Origin: Winogradskyella flava | GTDB taxonomy: Bacteria; Bacteroidota; Bacteroidia; Flavobacteriales; Flavobacteriaceae | Length of the DNA: 64,000 nucleotides | Direction: 5' to 3' | NCBI RefSeq assembly: GCF_014243395.1 | Contig: NZ_JACLCP010000001.1 | Span: forward strand, 992,001-1,056,000 | Part shown: piece by piece, positions 9,743-19,308 of the stretch | Layout of the letters: each line of letters opens with the position of its first letter | Numbering within the stretch: position 1 is the stretch's first letter | The notes under the pieces: generated by a model | Told to the model about the DNA's origin: nothing | The model's input: only the letters and a program-made list of their open reading frames with translations | Databases searched by the model: none | Program-made: the position numbers and the translations under genes

Positions 9743-11620
9743 ATGAATAAAAGATTTAGCATAATTTTGATTGTAATAACTGTATTCATAGGTTGTAAAA
9801 AAGAAGTAAAGGAGACATTGCAAACTGAAGAAACAAAATCCCAAATGAAGAAAAAAGAAGTCGTATATCAAGTGTTTACACGTTTGTTCGGTAATACAAA
9901 CACAACCAACAAACCTTGGGGAACTTTAGAAGAAAATGGAGTAGGGAAATTTAATGACTTTACTGACAAAGCCTTAAGCGAAATCAAAGATTTAGGTGTC
10001 ACGCATATTTGGTACACTGGAGTGCCGCATCACGATGTGATTACCGATTACACCAAATACGGCATTTCGAATGACGATCCTGATATTGTTAAGGGTCGCG
10101 CAGGTTCACCTTATGCTGTTAAGGATTACTACAACGTCAATCCAGATTTAGCTGAGAATGTTGAAAATAGACTTCAAGAATTTGAGGCTTTAATTGAGCG
10201 CACTCATAAAGCTGGACTTAAAGTAATCATAGATATTGTGCCTAATCATGTGGCTCGTAATTATCAAAGTCTAACCAATCCTGAGGGTGTAACAGATTTC
10301 GGAGCGGAAGATGATAAGACTAAAACCTACGACGTCAATAACAACTTCTATTACAATCCAGGTGAAACGTTTAAAGTTCCGGAATGGAAAAACGGATATC
10401 AACCATTAGGTGGCGAAAGCCACCCTATGGCAGATAGTAAGTTTAAAGAAATTCCAGCTAAATGGACAGGCAACGGTTCAAGAGCATCTCAACCAGATAT
10501 GAACGATTGGTACGAAACAGTTAAAGTAAATTACGGTGTGTCGCCAGATGGCAAAAAAGATTTTGACGAATTACCAGAAGATTTTGACAACGAAGATTAT
10601 AAAAAACATTATGATTTCTGGAAAGACATAACCGTACCAAGTTCGTGGGAAAAATTTAAGCATATAGCGCTCTATTGGACGGTAAAAGGTGTAGATGGCT
10701 TCCGTTACGATATGGCCGAAATGGTGCCAGTAGAGTTTTGGAGCTATATGAATTCGCATATCAAAATGAAAAACCCTGATGCGTTTTTATTAGCTGAGGT
10801 TTATAATCCAAGCTTATATAGAGCCTATATAAAAAAAGGGAAAATGGATTATCTCTATGATAAAGTTCAGTTATATGATACCTTAAAACATGTGATGCAA
10901 GGTCATGGAAAAACAGATAACATTCCACCAATTTTAGAAGATTTAAGTGATATTGAACATCACATGCTTCACTTTTTAGAAAACCATGATGAGCAACGTA
11001 TTGCAAGCCCAGATTTTGCAGGAAGTGCCAATAAAGGTAAACCTGCGATGGTGGTGTCGGCAACATCAACTACAGCACCAACAATGATTTATTTTGGTCA
11101 GGAATTCGGCGAGCCTGGAGCTGAAGATTTAGGCTTTGGAGATCCAACTCGAACATCTATTTTCGATTATGGTTCTGTGCCAAGTCTAGTGCGCTGGGTC
11201 AATGATAAAAATTTTGATGGCGGACAGTCTACCAAAGAAGAACTGGAACTTCGTGATTTTTACAAGCGTTTATTGAATTTCACCATTAATAGTTCGGCTC
11301 TTATGGGTGAATATGCAGATATTCATTTATATAATCAACAAAACACCGAATGGTACAATGATAAGGTATTGAGTTTTGTGCGCTGGAGTGATGATGAGCA
11401 ATTAATCATAATTTCAAATTTTAACGCAGAAGACACTCACGGTTTTGAGCTGCAATTGCCAGAGGATTTGGTGTCTAAACTTCAACTAAAAGATGGTGAA
11501 TATCAAGTTGAAGACCAATTATATAATACCTACGGTTCAACCTTAAAAGTTGAAAACGGAAAAGCTAAGATTAGAATAGATATAAAACCTTTGGAATCAT
11601 TCATTCTAAAAATAGAGTAA
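9743..11620 (+). CDS. GH13 alpha-amylase-family lipoprotein
   Basis: The product has 625 residues and a lipoprotein signal with Cys18 (VFIGC). The GH13 barrel starts at about residue 38 (EVVYQVFTRLFGN). It carries DIVPNHVA (region I), VDGFRYDMAEM with nucleophile Asp323, LLAEVYNP with Glu352 and LENHDEQR with Asp416. A C-terminal beta domain ends at the stop. It begins 3 bases after GH31 and its stop overlaps the next start by one base (TAATG), so these genes are translationally coupled. A large insertion between regions I and II (about 175-300) probably shapes the substrate cleft. It likely cleaves alpha-1,4-glucans; I cannot assign a subfamily. Confidence 0.87.
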   Translation: MNKRFSIILIVITVFIGCKKEVKETLQTEETKSQMKKKEVVYQVFTRLFGNTNTTNKPWGTLEENGVGKFNDFTDKALSEIKDLGVTHIWYTGVPHHDVITDYTKYGISNDDPDIVKGRAGSPYAVKDYYNVNPDLAENVENRLQEFEALIERTHKAGLKVIIDIVPNHVARNYQSLTNPEGVTDFGAEDDKTKTYDVNNNFYYNPGETFKVPEWKNGYQPLGGESHPMADSKFKEIPAKWTGNGSRASQPDMNDWYETVKVNYGVSPDGKKDFDELPEDFDNEDYKKHYDFWKDITVPSSWEKFKHIALYWTVKGVDGFRYDMAEMVPVEFWSYMNSHIKMKNPDAFLLAEVYNPSLYRAYIKKGKMDYLYDKVQLYDTLKHVMQGHGKTDNIPPILEDLSDIEHHMLHFLENHDEQRIASPDFAGSANKGKPAMVVSATSTTAPTMIYFGQEFGEPGAEDLGFGDPTRTSIFDYGSVPSLVRWVNDKNFDGGQSTKEELELRDFYKRLLNFTINSSALMGEYADIHLYNQQNTEWYNDKVLSFVRWSDDEQLIIISNFNAEDTHGFELQLPEDLVSKLQLKDGEYQVEDQLYNTYGSTLKVENGKAKIRIDIKPLESFILKIE

Positions 11621-13023
11621 TGGTAAGAACCTGTCTTTTTACTTTATTGATGTTTGTAGCCGTTTGCTCTTGTTCCGATATGACCAAAGCTGCCGAACAG
11701 GATAAGAATGACGACACATTAGATAGTCCATATCAGTCCGAGGAATATGTTGAGATTCAGCATCCTGAATGGTCAAAAAATGCAGCAATTTATCAGTTAA
11801 ACACCCGACAATTTACACAAGAAGGTACCTTTAAGTCTGCGCAAAAAGAACTACCACGCCTAAAGGAACTAGGTGCGGATATCATTTGGCTCATGCCAAT
11901 ACACACCATTGGTGAAAAGAACAGAAAGGGAAGTCTAGGAAGCCCTTACGCTGTTAAAGATTACTACAGTGTAAATCCTGAATTTGGAACACTTCAGGAT
12001 TTAAAGGATTTCGTAGCAGAAGCACACAATCGAGATATGTATGTTATTTTAGATTGGGTAGCCAATCATACGGCTTGGGATAATGAATTGGTAGAAAAAT
12101 ATCCCGATTGGTACGATAGAGATTACAAAGGTGATTTTAGGCCAACACCATGGTGGGACTGGTCGGATATAATAGATTTAGATTACAATAAACCAGAAGT
12201 AAGACAATACATGACAGAAGCTTTAAAGTATTGGGTCAAGGAAGCCAATATTGATGGCTATAGATGTGATGTGGCTGGAATGGTACCTATAGACTTTTGG
12301 AATAATGTGCGCAAAGAATTAGATGCGATAAAACCTGTATTTATGTTGGCAGAATGGGAATCGAGAGACTTACATGCCAAGGCTTTTGATATGACTTATG
12401 CTTGGAGTTGGAATGAGGCAGTACACAATATATCTGTGGGAAAAGCAGACGTTAATAAACTCTATATCTACTACTCATGGAATGAGAGTGCATTTCCAGA
12501 GAATAGTATCCGTATGACCTTTGTAAGTAATCATGATAAAAATGCCTGGGAGGGTACCATGTACGAGCAATTTGGAGAGGGATTAAAAGCAGCTATTGTT
12601 TTATCAGTTGTTGGTGAAGGTATGCCGCTTATTTATAACGGACAAGAAGCAGGAAATGCTAAACGCTTAGCTTTCTTTGAAAAGGATCCCATAGTTTGGA
12701 AAGAAGACGCGATAGGACTGCTATACAAAAATCTAATCGCTCTAATGAAACAAAATACCGCGTTATGGCATGCTAAATGGGGAAGTCGAATGATTAAAGT
12801 ACCTAATAATCATGAAAGTGATGTGTTCAGTTTCGTTCGTCAAAATGAAAAAGACAAAGTGTTCGCGGTATTTAATTTTTCAGATGAGCCCAAAACCGTA
12901 GTATTTAGTGAATCACTTTACCACAGCACGTATAAAATTTTTGGAAATAATAATAAAATTACATTGGACAAGGACTCTAAATTAACCCTAAAACCTTGGG
13001 AGTATAGAGTGTATATAAGATAA
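11620..13023 (+). CDS. GH13 alpha-amylase-family lipoprotein (short form)
   Basis: The 467-residue product starts inside the previous stop codon. The signal ends in a lipobox-like VCSC, making Cys18 (or Cys16) the lipidated residue. The barrel reads AAIYQLNTRQF, then DWVANHTAW (region I), IDGYRCDVAGM with nucleophile Asp217, MLAEWES with Glu245 and VSNHDKNAW with Asp306. It is shorter than the other three GH13 proteins here, with a compact domain B and a small C-terminal sheet domain. All catalytic residues are kept, so it should be active on alpha-glucans, probably at the outer membrane or in the periplasm. The exact product range cannot be read from sequence. Confidence 0.87.
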   Translation: MVRTCLFTLLMFVAVCSCSDMTKAAEQDKNDDTLDSPYQSEEYVEIQHPEWSKNAAIYQLNTRQFTQEGTFKSAQKELPRLKELGADIIWLMPIHTIGEKNRKGSLGSPYAVKDYYSVNPEFGTLQDLKDFVAEAHNRDMYVILDWVANHTAWDNELVEKYPDWYDRDYKGDFRPTPWWDWSDIIDLDYNKPEVRQYMTEALKYWVKEANIDGYRCDVAGMVPIDFWNNVRKELDAIKPVFMLAEWESRDLHAKAFDMTYAWSWNEAVHNISVGKADVNKLYIYYSWNESAFPENSIRMTFVSNHDKNAWEGTMYEQFGEGLKAAIVLSVVGEGMPLIYNGQEAGNAKRLAFFEKDPIVWKEDAIGLLYKNLIALMKQNTALWHAKWGSRMIKVPNNHESDVFSFVRQNEKDKVFAVFNFSDEPKTVVFSESLYHSTYKIFGNNNKITLDKDSKLTLKPWEYRVYIR

Positions 13024-13042
13024 TAGATATTAAATTAAAATA

Positions 13043-14722
13043 ATGAAAAAAATAGTCACATTAATAGTACTTGCTTTTATGATAATTAATTGTAAAAACA
13101 ACCCAAGTGAAGAAGTCGTTACAGCTAATGTTATTGAACCAACTCCTGAAAGCCTGCCATTTATTTGGGAAAGTGCTAATCTATATTTTCTGCTAACAGA
13201 CCGTTTTAATAATGGTGACACCTCTAACGATGTCAATTTTGATAGAACCAAAGAAACTGCAAAACTTCGTGGTTTCAAAGGAGGTGATATTAAAGGTGTG
13301 ACTCAAAAGGTTAAAGAGGGTTATTTCACTGATTTAGGTATAAACGCTATTTGGATGACACCAATTGTTGAACAAATTCATGGTGGAACTGATGAAGGAA
13401 CGGGAGTAACTTATGGTTTTCATGGATATTGGGCTAAAGATTGGACACGTATCGATCCAAACTATGGAACCAAAGAAGACTTACATGAGTTGGTTAAGGA
13501 AGCACATGCTAGAGGAATAAGAATTGTTTTAGATGCTGTAATTAATCATACAGGTCCTGTAACCGAAAAAGATACTGTTTGGCCAAAGCAATGGGTGAGA
13601 ACCAATCCGCAATGTAAATATGATAATTACGAAAATACGGTGACCTGTACTTTGGTGGCCAACCTTCCCGATATTAAAACCGAAAGTAACGAGAATGTGG
13701 AACTACCGCCACAACTCGTTGAAAAATGGAAAGCAGAAGGTAGGTACGAGCAAGAAGTAAAGGAGCTCGATGCCTTTTTCGAGAGAACAGGACATCCTAG
13801 GGCACCACGTTTTTATATCATAAAATGGTTAACAGATTATATCACAGAGTTTGGTGTTGATGGTTACAGAGCAGATACGGTGAAGCATACTGAAGCTTTT
13901 GTATGGGAAGAATTTAAAAATGAATGTGATTATGCATTTTCAGAGTACAAAAAGAACAATCCAAATAAAGTTTTAGATGATAACGATTTTTATTTGGTTG
14001 GTGAAGTCTATAATTATGGTATTAGTGGAGGAAAGTATTATGATTATGGAGATAAAAAAGTGAATTATTATGATAATATGTTTACCGAACAAATCAATTT
14101 TGAATTTAAGTGGAATGCGAAAGAGTCTAACTACCAAGATCTTTTTAAAAGATATTCTGATGTTCTCAATGGCGATTTAAAAGGTTTTGGTGTGTTGAAT
14201 TATTTAAGTTCACATGATGATGGCAGTCCTTTTGATCCATCTAGAAAAAAACCTTTTGAAACTGCTAATAAATTACTCTTGTCACCAGGTACTTCTCAGG
14301 TTTATTATGGTGATGAATCTGCACGCTCTTTAGTAGTTCTCGAAGCAGTGGGTGACGCAACGCTTCGTTCATTTATGAATTGGGACTCCATTGCTAAAAG
14401 AAAGAGAACAAAAGAAATCTTGACACATTGGCAAAAATTAGGAAAGTTTAGGGCAAAGCATCCTGCAATCGGAGCTGGAGTACACCAGATGATTACGGAA
14501 TCACCGTATCTATTTTATAGAAGTTTGACTAGAGATAATTTTAAGGACTTTGTGGTAATTGGTCTCGATTTAGATAAAGGTAAAAAGGTATTGGATGTCT
14601 CTAAAGTATTTGAAGATGGCGAGGCGATATATGATGCGTATTCTAACCAAGAGGTTAGAGTAGTGGATGGAACAGCCGTTATTGATTCAGAATTTGATGT
14701 TGTATTATTTGAAAAGAAATAA
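13043..14722 (+). CDS. GH13 alpha-amylase lipoprotein, MalS-like
   Basis: The product has 559 residues and a lipoprotein signal at Cys17 (MIINC, with an unusual Asn at -1). The barrel resembles the periplasmic alpha-amylase MalS of enterobacteria. Shared features are the HGGTDEGTGVTYGFHGYWA region, DAVINHTGP, the LPDIKTES stretch, VDGYRADTVKHTE with nucleophile Asp278, LVGEVYNYG with Glu321 and LSSHDDGSP with Asp392. MalS releases maltohexaose and shorter products from long maltodextrins. The gene lies 19 bases after the previous GH13 gene and one base before GH97. Family and catalytic residues are certain; the MalS-like subgroup is a by-eye judgement. Confidence 0.88.
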   Translation: MKKIVTLIVLAFMIINCKNNPSEEVVTANVIEPTPESLPFIWESANLYFLLTDRFNNGDTSNDVNFDRTKETAKLRGFKGGDIKGVTQKVKEGYFTDLGINAIWMTPIVEQIHGGTDEGTGVTYGFHGYWAKDWTRIDPNYGTKEDLHELVKEAHARGIRIVLDAVINHTGPVTEKDTVWPKQWVRTNPQCKYDNYENTVTCTLVANLPDIKTESNENVELPPQLVEKWKAEGRYEQEVKELDAFFERTGHPRAPRFYIIKWLTDYITEFGVDGYRADTVKHTEAFVWEEFKNECDYAFSEYKKNNPNKVLDDNDFYLVGEVYNYGISGGKYYDYGDKKVNYYDNMFTEQINFEFKWNAKESNYQDLFKRYSDVLNGDLKGFGVLNYLSSHDDGSPFDPSRKKPFETANKLLLSPGTSQVYYGDESARSLVVLEAVGDATLRSFMNWDSIAKRKRTKEILTHWQKLGKFRAKHPAIGAGVHQMITESPYLFYRSLTRDNFKDFVVIGLDLDKGKKVLDVSKVFEDGEAIYDAYSNQEVRVVDGTAVIDSEFDVVLFEKK

Positions 14723-14723
14723 T

Positions 14724-16841
14724 ATGAAAAACAACATGTATATATTCATATTCATTTTAGGATTATTAAGCTGTTCAAATGAAAAAAAGGAGGTTGCCCA
14801 AATATCCTCACCTAATTCTAATATTAAAGTAAACTTTAATTTAAATACTGAAGGGAAACCATTCTACACAGTGATATTCAATAATAAAACGGTGGTTGAT
14901 ACATCATTTCTTGGATTTGAATTTACCAATGTCAAAGCGTTACTGGATAATTTTAAAATTATCAATACGTACACAACAGCATTTAACGAAACTTGGCAAA
15001 TGCCTTGGGGCGAACAGTTGGATGTGGTAGATCATTACAATGAATTAAGGATTGAACTTGAAGAAACTTCAGAATTAAACCGAAAAGTTAACATCGTTTT
15101 TAAGGCTTATAATGATGGTATAGGTTTTAGATATGAATTCCCAGAGCAAAGTGGTTGGACAGAAGTATTAGTTAAAGATGAGCATACTGAATTCAACTTA
15201 ACAGAAGACTACAAAACGTTTTGGATTCCTGGCGATTGGGACATATACGAGCATTTGTACAATACAACTAAGCTATCGAAAATTGATGCACTTCAATATG
15301 CCAACCATAAAAATTTAGCGCAAACCTATATTCCAGAAAATGCCGTGAACACCCCAGTAACAATGGTTGGTAATGATGGGACACATCTAAGTTTTCATGA
15401 AGCAGCTTTGATAGACTATTCTGGTATGACTTTAAAAGTAGATACCAAGGATCTCGGCTTAAAAAGTAATTTGGTAGGATCAGAAAACAACGAATACAAA
15501 GTCAAGCGAAGTTTGCCATTTAACACACCATGGCGAACGATTCAAATTGCAGATAATGCAGCAGATTTAATAGAATCCAAACTAATTGTCAATTTGAATG
15601 AACCTAATAAACTGAATGATGTATCATGGTTCACTCCTATGAAATATACTGGTATTTGGTGGGAAATGCATCTGGGTAAGTCGTCTTGGGATTATGGCAT
15701 GACTCAGAATATGAATACCTGGACAGACTCTGGCGATGCGCATGGAAAACATGGTGCGACCACAGAAAATGCCAAACGCTTTATTGACTTTTCAGCGAAA
15801 AACAATATTGGAGGGGTTTTAGTAGAGGGCTGGAATACGGGTTGGGAGCATTGGATTGGTTTTGAAGATCGTGAAGGTGTTTTTGATTTTGTAACACCAT
15901 ATCCAGATTATGACATTGATGAGGTGACTAGATATGCCAAAGAAAATGGTGTGGAAATTATAATGCACCATGAAACGTCTGCAGCCACAGAGACTTACGA
16001 AAAACAACAAGACACGGCTTATGCATTGATGCAACACTATGGTATGCATTCCGTAAAATCAGGTTATGTTGGCAAAATTCTACCAAAAGGAGAATATCAT
16101 CATGGCCAATATATGGTGAATCAATATAATAATGCAGCAATAAAAGCGGCAAAATATGAAGTGGCTGTTAACGCTCACGAACCGATTAAAGCAACAGGTT
16201 TACGAAGAACCTATCCGAATATAATTTCACGAGAAGGATTACGTGGTCAGGAATTTAATGCATGGTCTAGCGATGGTGGCAATCCACCGGAGCATTTACC
16301 AATTGTAGCATTTACTAGAATGCTGTCAGGACCAATTGATTATACACCAGGAATTTTTAATATAAAGTTCGATGAGTATAAAAAGGATAATCAAGTTAAT
16401 ACTACCATCGCCCAACAACTGGCACTCTATGTTGTAATATATAGTCCAATACAAATGGCTGCAGATTTGGTAGAACATTACGAGGCTAATCCTGAACCCT
16501 TGCAGTTTATAAGAGATGTTGGTGTTGATTGGTCAGAAACAAAAGTTTTAAATGGCGAAGTTGGTGACTATGTCACTATTGCTAGAAAAGAAAGAGAGAC
16601 TGGTAATTGGTTTGTTGGTGGTATTACTGATGAAAATGCAAGAACTCTAGATTTGGCATTTGACTTTTTGGATGACAACCAAAATTATGAAGTTATCATT
16701 TATAAAGATGGTAAAAATGCGCATTGGAATGATAATCCATTGGATATCGATATTGAAGAAATAGAAATAACTAAAGGATCAAAATTGCCTGTTACGCTTG
16801 CTGAAGGTGGTGGCTTCGCCATCAGTTTAAAGAAGAAATAA
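14724..16841 (+). CDS. GH97 alpha-glucosidase lipoprotein (SusB-like, inverting type)
   Basis: The product has 705 residues. ATG 14724, one base after the previous stop, gives a clean lipoprotein signal with Cys17 (LLSC); the frame also extends upstream inside the previous gene. The three GH97 domains are present: N-terminal sandwich, TIM barrel (about 300-570), C-terminal sheet. Glu417 (HHETSA), Glu486 (AHEPIKATG) and Glu510 (LRGQE) have exactly the spacing of Glu439, Glu508 and Glu532 of Bacteroides SusB: 69 then 24 residues. In SusB these are the two bases and the acid of the inverting mechanism. It should produce beta-glucose from maltooligosaccharides. It is the last gene of the starch group. 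Confidence 0.92.
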   Translation: MKNNMYIFIFILGLLSCSNEKKEVAQISSPNSNIKVNFNLNTEGKPFYTVIFNNKTVVDTSFLGFEFTNVKALLDNFKIINTYTTAFNETWQMPWGEQLDVVDHYNELRIELEETSELNRKVNIVFKAYNDGIGFRYEFPEQSGWTEVLVKDEHTEFNLTEDYKTFWIPGDWDIYEHLYNTTKLSKIDALQYANHKNLAQTYIPENAVNTPVTMVGNDGTHLSFHEAALIDYSGMTLKVDTKDLGLKSNLVGSENNEYKVKRSLPFNTPWRTIQIADNAADLIESKLIVNLNEPNKLNDVSWFTPMKYTGIWWEMHLGKSSWDYGMTQNMNTWTDSGDAHGKHGATTENAKRFIDFSAKNNIGGVLVEGWNTGWEHWIGFEDREGVFDFVTPYPDYDIDEVTRYAKENGVEIIMHHETSAATETYEKQQDTAYALMQHYGMHSVKSGYVGKILPKGEYHHGQYMVNQYNNAAIKAAKYEVAVNAHEPIKATGLRRTYPNIISREGLRGQEFNAWSSDGGNPPEHLPIVAFTRMLSGPIDYTPGIFNIKFDEYKKDNQVNTTIAQQLALYVVIYSPIQMAADLVEHYEANPEPLQFIRDVGVDWSETKVLNGEVGDYVTIARKERETGNWFVGGITDENARTLDLAFDFLDDNQNYEVIIYKDGKNAHWNDNPLDIDIEEIEITKGSKLPVTLAEGGGFAISLKKK

Positions 16842-16860
16842 TATCCAATATTTGTAACAA

Positions 16861-16877
16861 ACTGTCTGTAAGATAGT
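16861..16877 (+). terminator. Possible terminator hairpin after the starch operon
   Basis: ACTGTCT and AGATAGT form a seven-pair stem (one G-U) with a GTA loop, 20 bases after the GH97 stop. A short T-rich stretch (CTTTTAA) follows after a gap of a few bases. It is weak for an intrinsic terminator but well placed at the end of a ten-gene run. Confidence 0.35.
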
Positions 16878-16935
16878 CTCACTTTTAACGACTATTATAA
16901 TTATTTGTAACTTTATAAATTAAAAGTCTAACAGT

Positions 16936-19308
16936 TTGGATATCAACGATAACATAGATTCTCCTCTAATCATAAAAGTTAGTTTCAATAAATTTTTAAA
17001 TCAATATGAAAGTTTAATTGAAGCTGATAATGATTTTATTGCGGCTAATGCACGTCGTGTATTAAAGATAGCTGAGGATAATCCGATATTAAAAGATGGC
17101 TTTAGTGACTTAAAATTATTAGATACTTACGAAAAAGAAATTGCTGGAATTCTGCAAGATGCCTTTAGTCCAATTTTAACTAAAAATGAAATTAAAACGG
17201 CATCTGTACCTTTTCAAGATATTATTTTCAATTCTTCTGATCGCTTTAAGTCCATATTAAATACTGCAGGAAAGGATTTTGAATTACAAATAAAAAATAT
17301 GCCTACAGATCAAAGGTATATCATTGCTTGTACAATAATTCTTAATTTCTGTTATGGCTACAATTTAAATTTTAAACGACCATTTTTCTACGAAATACCT
17401 GATGCTAATGGTATAACTCGTTATTATAAAATTCTTTATAATGCCGATTTCACGGAAATTATTCCTAAGAAAAACGCACCTAAGGTTACTGAAGAAGATT
17501 ATGCGGAACTAATTGATAATTTTGAAAATATTGAACTTTGGAAAGAAAAATTTCCGCCAAATAGTTATGAGTTTAAAGGCTTTGTAATTTCGAATATTTT
17601 TGACGTCACTGATGATCAGTCTATTTCCAATATAAAATCGTCTTTAATTGGTGAGGACAAAAGGAAAGATGAAAGTTTTATGCAAGGCTTTTATGATATC
17701 TTTCGTTCCTTATTTGGATTAAAGAATCTTGAAGTTGGTTTTTCCATTTATAACGAAGAGGACAGTACTTTTGAGCGTGTTTATGGTGTTGGAATGAATA
17801 GTTTTCTGCTTAATGACAAAGAAAGTCTGTCATGCGGCGATGCACTTTGTGAGTGGTCTTACAACAGGTTGATAAATGAAAACGCTTATTTTTCAGTTTC
17901 AGATGTAGATAGGATGTACAAGCTGTCTAATGGCCAAGCTCCACATATAAAAGCATTACACGATCAAGGTTATAAAAGTGCCATATTTGCCCCTATTGCC
18001 AATGATGATGGTCTAATGGGAATCATAGAAATTGTTTCTAAAAAAGCACAGGCATTAAATAGTATTAATGCCAATAAATTGGTTGACGTTATGCCATTTA
18101 TAATTTCGGCTGTTGAACGTTCTAAAAATGAAGAGGAGAATTTAATTGAAGCCATTATCCAAAAAGAATGCACATCTATTCATCCTAGCGTGCATTGGAG
18201 ATTCGAACAAGAAGCTAGAAACTATATTAAAGACGAATGGAATGGTAAAGAGCCAAATTTCAATAAGATAGCATTTGAAAATATTTATCCACTTTATGGG
18301 CAAATTGATATAAAAGGATCTTCTGAAGCTAGAAATTGGGCAACGCAGCAAGATTTAACCTTGCAACTAAAGACAATTCAGGATATTCTAAGATCAGCTT
18401 CGGAGTTTGAAGAGTTGCCTATTTATGAGCAATATATATATCAAGCAGACAATTTTTTAAAGGGATTAGAAGCTAATTTCCAGGTTGATAGTGAACAGCA
18501 GATTTCAAGTTTTATTAAAGATGAAATTGAGCCCGTACTGAAGCATTTGTATACAACAGATGAATTAAAATCTGATATTGACGAGTACTTTAATCGTATA
18601 GACGATACAGTAGATGTACTATACCATCATAGAAAACAATATGATGACAGTATTGCTTTAATCAATAAGGAAATGGCTTCATTATTGGATCAAAAGCAAG
18701 TAGAGGCTCAACTTATGTATCCACATTATTTTGAGCGTTTCAAAACAGACGGTGTAGAACATAATATGTATATAGGCGAGTCACTTACAAAGGAAGATAG
18801 TTTTAGTCCAATTTATCTTTACAATCTTCGATTATGGCAATTGCAAGTAATGGTCGAAATGGAAAACTCATACTACCAAATGCAATCTCAGTTTCCTGTG
18901 GCTTTAGATGTAGCTTCTATGATTCTAGTGTTTAATCAACCGTTGTCCATAAGTTTTAGAATGGACGAAAAACAGTTTGATGTCGATGGTACATACAATG
19001 CTAGATACGAAATTGTTAAGAAGCGTGTAGATAAGGCTTACATTAAGGGGACTTCAGAACGTGTCACACAAAAAGGTAAAATAAGCATCGTTTATTCGCA
19101 AAAAGAAGATGAGCAAGAATATTTGAATTATATCAAATTTTTACAATCTAAAAAGTATTTAGATGATGATGTAGAAATTGTTGAGCTTCAAGATTTACAG
19201 GCGGTTACAGGTTTAAAAGCGATAAGAGTAAGTGTGCTTTATCATAAAGATAAAGATGATAAAGCCTTTTATACCTATGATGATTTAATGAAAGAAATCA
19301 AATCTTAG
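16936..19308 (+). CDS. GAF-domain protein of unknown function (790 residues)
   Basis: This starts with TTG: an in-frame stop lies 15 bases upstream and no ATG occurs for about 115 codons, so TTG 16936 is the only plausible start. There is no signal peptide or membrane segment. Residues about 245-410 look like a GAF sensory domain, from FMQGFYDIFRSLFGL through SAIFAPIANDDGLMGIIEIV. That core includes a Cys pair (SCGDALCEW). The remainder is helical, with no kinase, cyclase or DNA-binding motif that I recognise. Large GAF proteins of this kind are common in Flavobacteria and uncharacterised. The 3' end overlaps the oppositely oriented HD-PycTM-like gene by 11 bases. Confidence 0.8.
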   Translation: MDINDNIDSPLIIKVSFNKFLNQYESLIEADNDFIAANARRVLKIAEDNPILKDGFSDLKLLDTYEKEIAGILQDAFSPILTKNEIKTASVPFQDIIFNSSDRFKSILNTAGKDFELQIKNMPTDQRYIIACTIILNFCYGYNLNFKRPFFYEIPDANGITRYYKILYNADFTEIIPKKNAPKVTEEDYAELIDNFENIELWKEKFPPNSYEFKGFVISNIFDVTDDQSISNIKSSLIGEDKRKDESFMQGFYDIFRSLFGLKNLEVGFSIYNEEDSTFERVYGVGMNSFLLNDKESLSCGDALCEWSYNRLINENAYFSVSDVDRMYKLSNGQAPHIKALHDQGYKSAIFAPIANDDGLMGIIEIVSKKAQALNSINANKLVDVMPFIISAVERSKNEEENLIEAIIQKECTSIHPSVHWRFEQEARNYIKDEWNGKEPNFNKIAFENIYPLYGQIDIKGSSEARNWATQQDLTLQLKTIQDILRSASEFEELPIYEQYIYQADNFLKGLEANFQVDSEQQISSFIKDEIEPVLKHLYTTDELKSDIDEYFNRIDDTVDVLYHHRKQYDDSIALINKEMASLLDQKQVEAQLMYPHYFERFKTDGVEHNMYIGESLTKEDSFSPIYLYNLRLWQLQVMVEMENSYYQMQSQFPVALDVASMILVFNQPLSISFRMDEKQFDVDGTYNARYEIVKKRVDKAYIKGTSERVTQKGKISIVYSQKEDEQEYLNYIKFLQSKKYLDDDVEIVELQDLQAVTGLKAIRVSVLYHKDKDDKAFYTYDDLMKEIKS

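Noticed and set aside
14667-14723. N-terminal extension of the GH97 gene
   Set aside because: The added codons lie inside the preceding GH13 gene and would bury the lipoprotein signal.
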